A DNA stretch of 64,000 nt from Telopea speciosissima (Eukaryota; Streptophyta; Magnoliopsida; Proteales; Proteaceae), in assembly GCF_018873765.1 (NCBI RefSeq), contig NC_057923.1, positions 19,501,913 through 19,565,912 on the forward strand, read 5' to 3'. Shown piece after piece: positions 12,601 through 24,600 of this stretch. Each line of letters opens with the position of its first letter. Within the stretch, counting starts at the first letter, position 1. The notes beneath the pieces were generated by a model. It had not been told where the DNA came from, did not search any database, and saw nothing but the letters and a program-made list of their open reading frames with translations. Both the position numbers and the translations under genes were made by a program.

Positions 12601-15600
12601 TGTGTAAAGGGCAAAGCAAGGACCGGAGCTAAAGTGGATGGCATTGTCTTCTTAAGCCGTGTATAAACTTGTAGAGGAGGGCCAGCGAAAGGCACGACAA
12701 TAGGAATAGGTCATAGGAGTATTATGATCAGTTGCTGCATCAGGAGCAGGAGTAGTAGTAGGAGAATAAAAGGAAGTATTCTCGAAAAATATTACCACTA
12801 ACATACTACCGATGTGTAATGGATCATAACACTTGTAGCACTTCTGGGTCTGAGAATAACCTAAAAAAATACACTAAATGGCACAGGGAGATAGTATATC
12901 AATATGAACTTGCAAAATATGAACAAAGCAAACACACCAAAACCTTAGGTGGAATGGAAAATAAGGAGGTTTTGAGAAAAAAAATGGAAAAGGAGATTTG
13001 ATAAAACAGAAGAAGGCATCCGATTAATGAAAAAACATGCAATGAGAACAACATCACACCAAAAATGTTTTGGAACATGCATATGGAACATAAGAGAACG
13101 AGCAATCTCCTATAAGTGTTGGTATTTCCATTCAGCCACCCCATTTGTTTTTTTTTTTTGGGGTGTGTGTGTGTGTGGTTGTATGAAGTATGAACAGCTT
13201 GTTTGATGAATCATACCATTATCTAAGCAAAAACCAGAAATCTTATGTTGTATGTACTCAAGAGCATTGTCAGATCGGGAAACCTTGATAGAAGTACCAA
13301 ATTAGGTCTTTATTTCATTATAAAAAATTTTAAAGATAGGTAAAAATTTGAAACAATTTTTCAACAAGTAAACTAATGCAAGACTAGAATCGGAATAGGT
13401 CTAATTCCAGGCAGGATCAATGGTAAATCTCCAAAGAACAAGAAAGAGAGCAATGGGATCCCAAAAGAGAACAATGGGATCTCAAAAGAACAAGAATGAT
13501 GAGATCTCAAAAGATAACTAAGAGACAAATTAATTGGAGGAGAATGAGATGATCCCCTATTCCAAGTAGCTATGGAGAATGAGATGCCATCGAGACGAGT
13601 CGAGATCTCGCCTTGGAAAATGTTGGACAGTTCAATGGGTTCTTTATCATTGGCCTCAATTCCTTCACGTATGTGCCTCATCCTTAATCTCATATTGTTG
13701 TGCACATACACAAGCTGCTCCAGTCGTTCGCTACCCAACCTGTTCTGCCTCTTTGAATGTATCAATGAGAATGTACTCCAGTTGCGCTCACATCCGGAGG
13801 ATGAACAAGTTTGTGAGAGCACTCTTACTGCTACCTTCCTCAGGTTGGGTGAACTTGTACCATAAAGCACCTACCAGTCGGCTGCATTACAAATATAGAA
13901 TATTAAGAATATGTACATTCTAAAGGGATAAAATTATAATTCATAAATGTAATATCATGCCACTTACCAGGGTTTGACTTTTGTCTACCCTCCACTGCAG
14001 CTTGTCGACCGAAACTTGTTGAGGCCTCTCTGAAGTATTTGATCTATTTTCATTTTAAATTTCAAACATTGTTAGAGGCATTAGTATTTGTTATTTAGTA
14101 ATTACATTCATAAACTAACAAATGGAGTACCAAAGTCTCATACTCTCACCTCATCATTGTAGGCAGCTTGCATCGTTGGATTGGGCTTCAACTTCTTAGT
14201 AACAACTTGAACTGCCTCTAACAAATCTGTGTCTAGCCCATGATCATGAGAGTACTAATACTTTGGATTCAAATAGTATGCTGGTAAAGTAGACACCACA
14301 AATATAATTTGTTAGTGACTTAATGCCTTTGGGTTTTAAATATGTAAATGTAAAAAAGTTTTAACATTTAAAGTGTAAAGTATGATGAACTCACTAGCTT
14401 TATGTAGTGGATGACTCAAGTGCTTCTCCCACCGCTCATCAATGATGTTAATGTAGGACTTTGCACTTCGAGGTATAGCAGCTCTAACCATTTCCATCAT
14501 TTTTTGAATGACAGCATAAATGTGGGCCAATGTAGGCTTCTTCTCTGTATCAACCATCCTCAATATTGCCACCACTGGCTCTAATATGGCAACCACTTTC
14601 TGCAAGTCCTTCCAAAATCCATCACTTGCAATGGTTTGTTGTGCTGCCTTCCCTTCTTCTAACTTAGAACCTTGCCAACCAAACCATTGTTCACTTGCAA
14701 ACATAGACCTCAGACCTATCACCTTCGTCTGGAAGCTCTTCAATGCAATGTAATTGGTGGCAAATCGAGTAACACCAAGCCTCACTAAATCTCCATTGCA
14801 TTTTTCCCTCAACAAGGCTAAAGCATAACCATGGTTATACACAAAATTTGTCACTTGCCTTGCCCTATTTACCACACGCGCCGCCAAAGTCTTTTTCCCC
14901 ATGTCCTTCAGCATTAAATCAATAGAATGGGCTGCACATGGAGTCCAAAAGAGCCGGATCCTCTTACTCTTCTTATTCATCAACTTCTCTCCAGCCTTTT
15001 TAAAGTTGGAACTGTTATCCGTCACAATTTGGATAATGTTCTTTGGTCCTACCTCCTCCACCACTTGCTTTAACTCCTTATACAAGTATGATGCATCCTT
15101 TGCATGCTTTGATGCATCGATAGACTTCAAGAATACAGTCTTCCCATTGCAACTGACCATGAAATTTATGATGGACAGTCTAGTAGGTCCAGTCCAACCA
15201 TCAGTCATAAGAGTAATCCCATATATCTCCCACATTGGCTTCAAACCATCAATGTAATCTTTCATCTCCTGTACCTCCTGAGGCAAATATACATTGTATA
15301 ATTCATGTGGTGAAGGCCCCTTCCATCCTAGGCCAGCCCTCCCTGCAGCATCAAGGAATGCATTATAGTATGTTCCTTGTGCTACATTGGCTGGAATGTC
15401 ATGGTAAGGCATGGACTTGTTGAAAGCTTTTCGTGCTTCCTCTTGTTTACTACCAAACATTTGCGGGATGGTTGGTTGGTAGGCATCTTGTTGCCTAAAA
15501 ATTGTTGGATTAATGTAGTCCTAGAATAGGAGATAATCCTACTAGGAGCCAGGCAAAATAAGGTTCTGGTTAAGCCTGCTGTTTGGGGCTGATTAGGGGC

Positions 15601-18600
15601 TGTTTAGGGTAAACTTAGGGTTTAGGATGGAGATTTGGGAATGGGTTTTATATGGTTTTAGTCTGCAGGTCTAGAGGGTCATTATAGGATAAAAAGAATT
15701 GGATTTGGATCAGTTTTAAATTCCTGCAGAATTAGGGTTAGGGTTTCGGGTTTTAGAATTAGGAAAAAACAACCAAAACTAGGGTTTTTAATGGGATCTA
15801 AGGGCTGGGCTTGGGATCGAGTTTACTAAATAGGGAGGGGAAGGTTCGATCCAAATAGGGAAGGGTTTTGATGGTTAGAATTGCTGAATCTGGAAATTTA
15901 GGGTTTTGGGGGTTTAATTAAGTTGGCGCTGCAGGTCTGGTCGAGTGGAGGGATTGGTATGGGGAGGCTGTGATCTGATTTTGGTGTGAAACAGATGTAG
16001 GATAATGGCTGGGTAAGACTTAGATGATCTAGGGTTTTAGAAATTCAAATAGAAAAACAAGAGGGATCGAATGGGGGAAAAGAAGAATGGAGACAGATAT
16101 TTAAATGTAGACTTACAGCAGATATCCACGGCAGCAAATCTAACATTGAAGGATAGAACCACCTTCACAAAGAGAACCTCCCAGCCGTCACGGCGTAAGG
16201 AGTCACAAGAAATCCACCCGTCTTTCGTCCTTGATAGATCCACAAGGTAACACTCCAAGGAACAGTAGCAGTAGCACTCGGCCAGCAGCAAAAAGTCTTT
16301 TTTTTTATTCAAATCTCAATGTGGGGGAGCCTCCCACGATCCACTTTATTTATAATAAAGGCCTAAGGCCAAATCCTAATACATTCTAACCTCCTCCTCA
16401 CCTAAATCGTGGAAGAGATCTAATTACAATCAAATTACTAATTTAAAACAGTAAAATATCCTAACTACCCCTACTAACTTAAAATAAGAGAATCTAACTT
16501 AAAAACAACTAATTTAAAGTAGATCCCATGTTAGCCAATAGGATATGAGGACCTATTGACCAATAGGAACACTTCACTTAAATTGGACCAATTGAACCAA
16601 TTGGATGCAACCAATTCTAAACCGGTTCAATCTAAAAATAGGAAAATAAACTAAATATTGGGCTAAGCCCGTATGCAACCTATATGCCCCTAGTTTGGGC
16701 TCATTAAAGTGGCCTAATACATAAAAAACCCTTGGGAACAAAGACCCAACATGTATATAACCCAACCCTAGGCCTATTTCTAAAGAAATAAGTCCTATTT
16801 GGTGATCATTCTGCATCCAATTAATGTAGTCCTATTGCTTGTTCATATGCTCTTATATTTTCAAAATGAAAACTTTGTCTACTCTCAGTCAAAGTCTGCT
16901 GGTAAATTCTCCATTCAGCCTCTGATTGAAACTCACCAGGTGGAGGCCTAAAGTCAGTATCATCTCCACCACGGACCTCTACACCAGGCCTCTCTAGTAC
17001 TGCCTCATCAAACTATTGTTGCATTCTTTACCTCTCAGCTTTCTTTAGTCTTCCTCCTTTCAAGTGTTGTGCCATTGCCACTTTCACTTGGGTAGGAACA
17101 TTTGGGCATGAGGCAACATTCTTGCCTGTACCAGACAAATGTTCCTTTAACCTGGTGGCTCCTCCAGATAGCAACTTCCCACAATAATTGCATTTGGACT
17201 TTTTTTGTCTGCGGACATCGGGACTCCATGTTGCCATGCTATATCCGACATTGTGTACAAAATGTCTTATATTTTACACTGTTACATAAAAAAACATGTA
17301 TTAATAACCATGGATCACTTAAAGTAAGGTATTCAAGACTTAAAGTATGCTATTCATAACTGTTAAACATAATGTCAAGCTACTAGAACTATGAAATAAT
17401 TATCTCTTATTTATCCCCTAACCCTAGTATTTATTTCTTAATTAAAAATAATATTTAGAATTTTTTTAAAAAATATTTATACCTTAAAGTATAAGAAAAA
17501 TATAATGTAATGATGTATTTGACACCATTTGAAGTTGAACATTATGTACATATGTTGTACATAAACAACAAGTATTTTTCCTTAATATTATATATATATT
17601 TTAAATTTTTTATAATATTTTTATTAAATCTGAAAAATAAAATAAATTTTTTAATGGGTGAAAATAAAAAACTGATCCATGGGGCTGTAGAGCATCCCAA
17701 GTTGTTCAACATATATGAAAATCATTTTCAAACAATCACTATTCATCCTATTTTTTTCAATTTTTTTTCTTCAAATAAATCATTTATTTTTTCAGAAATT
17801 ATAATAAAAAATTTAATAACTGAAAAATAAATCCGACTCCATCAAGTGATAGATCAGCCAAAGATGTTTTAACATATATCAAAACCACATGAATCTATCA
17901 AGGATTACACAAATTTTGTTGAAAAAAATAGATTTGGGGAAAACTAGAAAATACCTTTGAAATTCTTCAAATAGGTGAATGATTCTTGGACTGTTGGAGT
18001 TGAATCTTCAATTTAGCACTTGAATCTCACTTGAAACCATGCAATCCACCCAAGATTTGAAGGTCAAGAGGGCTGTTTTCCCTTTCTTTAGAGGCTATGG
18101 ACAGAAGTCAGCGAGATTTGCGAGTTCTGTCCATGTAGCTTCTTTTATTAAAAGGGGTACATGGGTCAAATGGGCAGAAAAAATGGGTCAAAACCCATAT
18201 CCTTACCCGATACCGAGATCTCGGCGAGAAATTGCATTTTTATAACTAAAAAAAACTTCAAAATTGGACTCATTTGGCTGGGTCGAGACGGTACCGAGAT
18301 CTCGCCGAGAAAATGCACTTTTATAATGCGTATGGCATCTCAACTGGAGTTTTTGAAAAATCGAGAAACTCGGCCATCTCGCCCTCGCGAGTTCTCGAAC
18401 CATGGAGATGATCTCAAATTGGTAACCACAAGAGAAGTAATAAATATAAACCCACAAATTTGTAACCTGTTGAAGTAGCAATCAAGAATAAATAATCTCC
18501 TGAATAAAGAGAAGCCGCAACAATCAAACCAGGATCTCAAAACCTTGATGCAAACTCCAGAATACAAACCTGATGGCTTGGTTGCAGGTTTTAAAACAAA

Positions 18601-21600
18601 ACAAAAAAATAGAAGAATGGGGATCAAGTAGGGAAGAAGAAGGGGGAAAGGAAGGGTTGGCTATCTCATCGTGGGCATCTCACCCATCCTATCTCAGGAT
18701 TTTCACAGAGGCTCAAACTAATATTTCATTATCAAATTCGTGTACAATGCTGGCCTCCCTTACAAACTTATATAGAATACTAAAAAATAGACTTAGACGT
18801 TGAAAAGGAAAGGCCTAACCCAATCCTTAACTAGTAAGGTATCCTAAATTGACTAGGAAATTGAAATAATAAAGAAAACAGACTCAAAATAGGACTCTTA
18901 ACTAAACTAATGTAGCAAATCCCGTTTTCCTACTTTCTATCCCTATGTTAGGCTCATTAAATTGGCCCATTACAAAGTAAATCCATGGGATGAAAAGCCC
19001 AATACATATATGACCCAACCCAAAGCTTATTTTCAATAAAATAAACCCTTTAGGTGACTTCTACATCATAAACCCACGTCATACGGGAATGATTGTCAGC
19101 TAAGGTAGCATAATAAGAAAAACCTAACCTATGTTTAACACGACATGGACCCTAGATATCAGAATGAACTAACAAAACTAAAGACGGACTCCTAAACACA
19201 CTACGAGCGGGAAAAGATGACCGGTTATGTCTCCCCCACTTACTTCACACTGAAGATGAGAGACAGACTTGCTACTTGGAACCATGTGTTGAAGCTTGGG
19301 TAAAGATAGATTGCCCAGATGAACATGCCATTGAAATAGGGATGGCCCACTAGTAGTTGTGGTAGCAACGGTAGAATGTCCAGTGCCATCCAAGTAGAAG
19401 AGTCCAGCTTGCTCAAGCCCTCCACCAATCATCCTTCTTGTCTTAAGGTCCTGAAAAACACAATACAAAAGATAGAAAGTAACAGAACAATTAATCGTTT
19501 TAGTAATTTGACTAACTGATTAAAGACTTAACAGTAACTGTGGAACATGTAAATAGATAACAGAGTCATAGAAGATGTAGGTGATACGGTACCATGACCA
19601 GTGACATTATTGGAGGAACCATTAGCAAGAATGATAAGTGAAGCAGTATGGAGTGGGGATAAGGAAGAAAATAAATCTGACATACCAGTCATATGAGTAG
19701 AAGCACCAGAGTCAATAATCCATGGAGTGGGAGATATGGTGGAAAGAAAAGCAGAAGTACCTGTATGGGCTAAAGTAGATGTAGAGGTGGATGAAGAAGT
19801 CTCAAGTTGTTGGAGACGCTTGAGGATCCGAGCGACTCAAGGTTTAAACTTTAAAGTATCGGTATCGGGTATTGTACCGGAAGGGTGATTTTAAGAGACA
19901 TATCATAAGGTATCGGAGAGATGCAAGATACACTGAATACGTATAGTAAACATATGGAAATGCTTAGGATGTATGCAAAATACAGTTTTCAAGCATAAAA
20001 CACTATTTGTAAGTAATATGTAAAATATATAATGTACAAAAATGAGAACAAAATATGATGAGACGATTGCATTCAAGTGATTATATATAAAAGATGTGGT
20101 TTCTTACATATACTAATACCAATATTTTTAGGTATCGTATTGTATCGGTACCTTAAAAATAAGATACGTATCGGAGGATACGAAAGGATACTTTAAACCA
20201 TGCTGAGTGTACTCATCCTGAGACACAGAAATAGTGCAAGAAGCCCCAGATGCAGATGTAATAGTGGTGTCACCAGAAGACTCTCTCTGTAGAATTGTTA
20301 TTAATGGCAGTATTAGCTTAACTCATTAGCCCAGTCCGGTCGGCCGTGTTTGGCCTAACAAGTATCAACAATATGGTTGGGTTTGCCGCAAAAGGAACAC
20401 TGATGGGAAGACTTGTCAGGATACTGGCCACCTGTACCTTGATCATGGCCTCTCGATGACCCATGACCCCTTCTTGTAAAGGAGCCTTGCCCCCTGCTGG
20501 CAATAAAAGCAGAATCTTCCTTCAAAGGAGGAGTAGAGGTAGAAGTACCCTTTAAGGGAGTGGACATCTGCTGCAACTGAGAAAAAGTTTCATTGACAGA
20601 AGGCACCTTTACCCAGTAAGTGACTTTTCACAGATTGGTAGTCTGGGTGTAGGCCAGCTAAGAATTTAGCTACTTGAAATTCAGCTCTCTGTATCTTGAG
20701 TTGCTCCAAGTCAGTGATGAGTGGTTGATGCGTATTAAGCTCTTCAATAATCCCCTTATGGCCACTGTGGTTATCAATTTATCATTGAGAGACTTGTCCT
20801 CCTGTGTAAAGGTAAACATCTTGTCATGCAGCTCATACATCTAAGAAAGATTCTTTCTCCCGAGAGAAACTTTCATGGAGGTCATTCAAAACACCCATAG
20901 CAGTGGAGTGAAAAATGACATTAGATGCAATAGTAGGATCAATACTGTTCCACAACCAGATTTTTAAGGTGGAGTTCTTGTGCATCCATCCTCATATGCA
21001 GTAAGAGAAGCTGGGTCGCCAGGATTAACAGTTGGAGGATCATTAGTGAGATATTTCATCTTATCCTTAGCATGAATATAAACCCAAACAGCTTGGACCC
21101 ACAACATGTAATTGGAAAATCCATTGAGCTTAATGTTTGTAATCTGAACGTGAACATTATCAACTAGAGGTTTAGGGTCAGCCATCGTGCAAACCAGGAA
21201 TAAAGAAGTCAGAATATGTAGTAAATTTACCAAGTAACCAACAGGGTAGCAACCATGACGAAGAAAAAATAAATATCAGCAGTAGTCTCGATGCCAGATG
21301 CTCTACCCAAGGGTACCAGCACTGGTATGGAGCAATCACAACCAATGCAGAATAGTAACAGTAGCAGGCAGCAACAGAAAAGTCAAAAAGTGCACTTTAA
21401 ACTACAGGTTTTGGGTGATTACACATTACCAGAGATTAGCAGGTCTTATAGGCTTGAAACTACAGTCAAGTGCTCCCTTGGGAGAGTATTAAAAGCCCAA
21501 AATAATAGTCTGATCAGGTGGAAGGACCAGAAGTAATTTAGGAATCAAGGGGTCTGAAATTTGACCCAAAAAAAGAGTAACGCAGGTGGACTTGGGAGAT

Positions 21601-24600
21601 TTCTGATTCTAGAAAATCAGACCACTAAAAGACACTGAAAACTGGATTGAGTTATCCATTAGATGCTTCAACCAGCCTTAAAAAAAATCTACTTGAACAG
21701 ATGGTTAGATGCAGAGAACCAGCAAGCTCGAGAACCAAAAAAAATCCCAGAATTGGGGAGCCACAACTGGAGAATAATATGAACTTTGATATCTTCAGCG
21801 AGAGATCTCCATAAGCATCAATAAGTAGTTGAAAGTAGGCCCTAGTTTAGCTTTGTATCATCATGCACTAGGGCAATAGGTAGTAGATAGGCCGCATAGG
21901 CTGCTGCAGCCAGTAATCGAAAGTAGATCTTGAAGCACCAATCAAATCAGTGTTTTGAAGAGGATCAGTAACAATATCAAATCTAATAGACCAGTAATAT
22001 AGCAAAAGAGGAAGAAGAGAAGAGGGAGAAGACGATGGAGGAAGGAGAGAAATACTGTCTAGGAAAAACAGAATCGGTGAGTGCTAGCCTCACTCTTGTT
22101 AACTTATATAATAGGAAGGTTACAACCATAGAGAAGCTAGAAGCTTCCAATTCTAGTTACAATAGGAAACCAATGTAGACATTGAAACACGATCTATCTA
22201 AAAGACTAACTAAAGAAAAAAAAACCAATAAAACAAGTTACCCATTACATGTGTACATGACTTATATGTACCCCCACAGTACATATGGGTCATGTACCCC
22301 TTACAATATAAATCGGTAGCTTTAACAGGTTTGGCGGTGAGATATGCCATCACTCTCTCTTAAGAGGGTCTCATTACAGGCCATTGGTTCTTTGATTCTC
22401 TTTTTGTTCACTAATAATGCATGGAAGAACTAAGATAGTTGGTAAAGATGGGGTAGCTTTGTTTTGGTTTGCTCTGTGTGTGTGTGTGTGTGTTTTGTGG
22501 TGGGGGGGGGGGGAGTGTTGAGGGGTCTCCTAACCTATAGGGTACCTTGCCTAGTGGGTCTCAGTTTGACTTGTTACCTTTTTCCCCAAAAAGTGGAGGG
22601 GGGGGTTGAGGGGTCTCTTAACCTAAAGGCCCGGGTACCTTGTGATGAATTTCTAAAAGCCTAAGAAGTTTGGTTAGAAACTTGGTAAAAGTCCAGAACT
22701 GCAGTGAAGAAGGAATAACCAGATTCAAGAGATCCCAAAAAAAAAAAAAAAGATTTAAGAGAATCTAATTATATAGCAATCAACTATTGAAATTGACGTG
22801 AAATTCTGGTTGAAGGTGTGAATTGTGGTTAAGAATAACTCCACCAAAGAAGAGCCTGATCCAATGGTTGGATCTAATGAACCAGTACCGTTTCAGAATT
22901 AGCAACTTAAAATAGGAACTCAAGTAACTCATTGGACAGATGCAAATCAACTTCTGGTCGATCGTAACTCTTAGAAATAGTAAATGACTTATCAAGGTAT
23001 GTAGCAGATCTGATGGCTAGGTCTTTCTCAGCAGCTCCTTATATCATGGTCAGAAAACCACTGAAAAACAGATTATCGTAGGTCATAAAAGTGCAGGGGA
23101 AACTGATATATAAACTTGATCAAACCTTAGTTCAGCATGGATATGCCCTCAGAAAACTCAGTAGAACAATGGTTCAACAACTAAGAATAATCTGAGAACT
23201 TACCAGAAATTGCAGAAATTGATAGAAGAAACAAACAGGAAATAAGATCTGACCTGATTGCAGAATTTCAACTGTGAAGAAGGGTTTACCTCTCACGTGG
23301 CCTTGCTGGAATCCCACCAGCAATATAGGAATCTCACCAATAGGGCAGTTGAATCACACAACCAAATCTGAATGACACAGACCATTAACAGCAGTAAATC
23401 ATCTCTTTTATTAAATTAAAGGGTAATTTATGCATACCTTCCCTGGGGTAAGGTGCAATTACAGATCCACCCATCAGTTTTGGATATTTACACGTACCTC
23501 CCCCGGTTTCCAAAATAATTAGTAAGTAAACCCATTCCGTTAGTTGTTCCTGTTAGTTGCGAACAGTAAGAGTGTTTTAGACATTTTATGACCAATATAC
23601 CCTTGATAGGGTAGAATGACATTATTGTCCTCTTCTTCTTCATCGTAACCTAATCTGATCCCAAGTCATTATATGCTGTTGTTCAGGATGAAACCCTAGC
23701 ATCTCACCACTGGCAATGAGTCTCTGATCGGTGTTGCCTTTGTCGTAGTGGTGAGGATGGTGTGCGAGGGCTAATGCGCCATGGAAGGAATGAGGAGCGG
23801 ATTTGGAAGCTGGGGCTGAAAGGTAGAGCCACTGCTTCGGAGAGAGACATTAAGGGTTGAAAAATTAGTAGGGATTGTGCCGGTACCCGTGGTGGCGATG
23901 ATTGCAGGTTCTGCTTGCTTAGAGAGCCAGACCATCGAATTTTGACCCAATTCACGCGTCAATTGGAAAACCCTAGCGGCACAAGTGGCCAGCATACAGA
24001 TGCGGCGGCCCCGACTATCGACCTTCGTGTGCCAGTTGTTGTTGTTGCTTGTTCTTGGAGGGAGCGACGAGAGCTAGTAGCGGTAGTAGTGCTTGCAGAT
24101 GAAGAAGAGCCAGTTCCACCACCACCAGCACCACCTGCTCCACCTGCTACTGGTGCTCCAGCTTGGATAGAGATGAAACCCATGAATGGGCCTGGCACGG
24201 GGCCGGGACCTGGCCCTGATCGGCCTTCAAATGGGACCAACTGCAAAGGAGAAGAGTGTGGTTGTTGCTGCTGTTGTTTATTGCTCTGGAAGTCGGTGGA
24301 TTCCATATTGGCTGCTTCAAGAATTCCACAAGACATTTGTTTTCTCCTTTTTGTTGCTTTGATTGATCACTTTTGGTGGAGAGACAGAAGTGCAATTTAT
24401 TACCATGTCTTCAACAATTCGAGGAATTCCTCTGATTCCAATTCTTCTTTAACAGCCTGTCCTTTCCAACCATTCAACAGTGCATACTTAGAATCACAGA
24501 TATTGTAAAAAGAAAAGCTATCTGAATCTGAAGTCGAGCAAACACAGTAAGGCTGAGTCACTGCCCAAGCCGGATGGGGTCCCAAATTTAACTGGGATGA

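Larger units (their letters stand above)
13554..18404 (-). mobile_element. hAT-family DNA transposon, interrupted
   Basis: It carries a BED finger, a transposase core and a hAT dimerisation domain on the minus strand. A candidate 8-bp target duplication GAGATGAT is at 13546-13553 and 18405-18412, the size expected for hAT. No clear short terminal inverted repeat was found, but CGAGATCTCG-type words occur near both ends (13592-13612 and 18214-18310). The coding region is interrupted by a 1.3-kb insertion and by stops, so the copy is inactive. Confidence 0.75.
13374..19063 (-). mobile_element. LTR-like element inserted in copia integrase, itself interrupted
   Basis: The copia integrase reading stops at about 19063 (TWVY-like) and resumes at about 13370, so everything between is an insertion. 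The pieces 13374-13545 and 18413-19063 look like one element read on the minus strand, from TGATGTAGAAGTCACC to CTAGTCTTGCATTA. A possible 5-bp duplication TAAAC flanks it. Its right end resembles the end of the 15.53-16.82-kb element. No coding domain was seen. Boundaries are inferred from homology by eye. Confidence 0.5.
11110..22305 (-). mobile_element. Ty1/copia retrotransposon, split by nested insertions
   Basis: On the minus strand the parts run gag (20964-21233), zinc knuckle (20355-20606), GAG-pre-integrase (19178-19468), integrase start (about 19063-19175), then after a large insertion integrase end (12780-13370) and reverse transcriptase (11110-12695). This order is that of copia. 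A probable 5' LTR with a TATA-like TATTATATAAG lies at about 21260-22305. The 3' LTR was not found; the end is cut near 11110. Every domain has stops or frameshifts, so the element is dead. Confidence 0.85.

Noticed and set aside
15595..15760. Telomere-like TTTAGGG words
   Set aside because: Only isolated AGGGTTT words occur, not a tandem array.
17510..17830. 106-codon frame of Phe/Ile/Asn-rich composition
   Set aside because: Composition is that of AT-rich noncoding DNA and it lies inside the hAT element.
23915..24508. 197-codon frame with Pro/Gly-rich repeats and its opposite-strand frame
   Set aside because: Low-complexity composition opens frames on both strands; no domain is seen and it lies inside a Mutator-like element.
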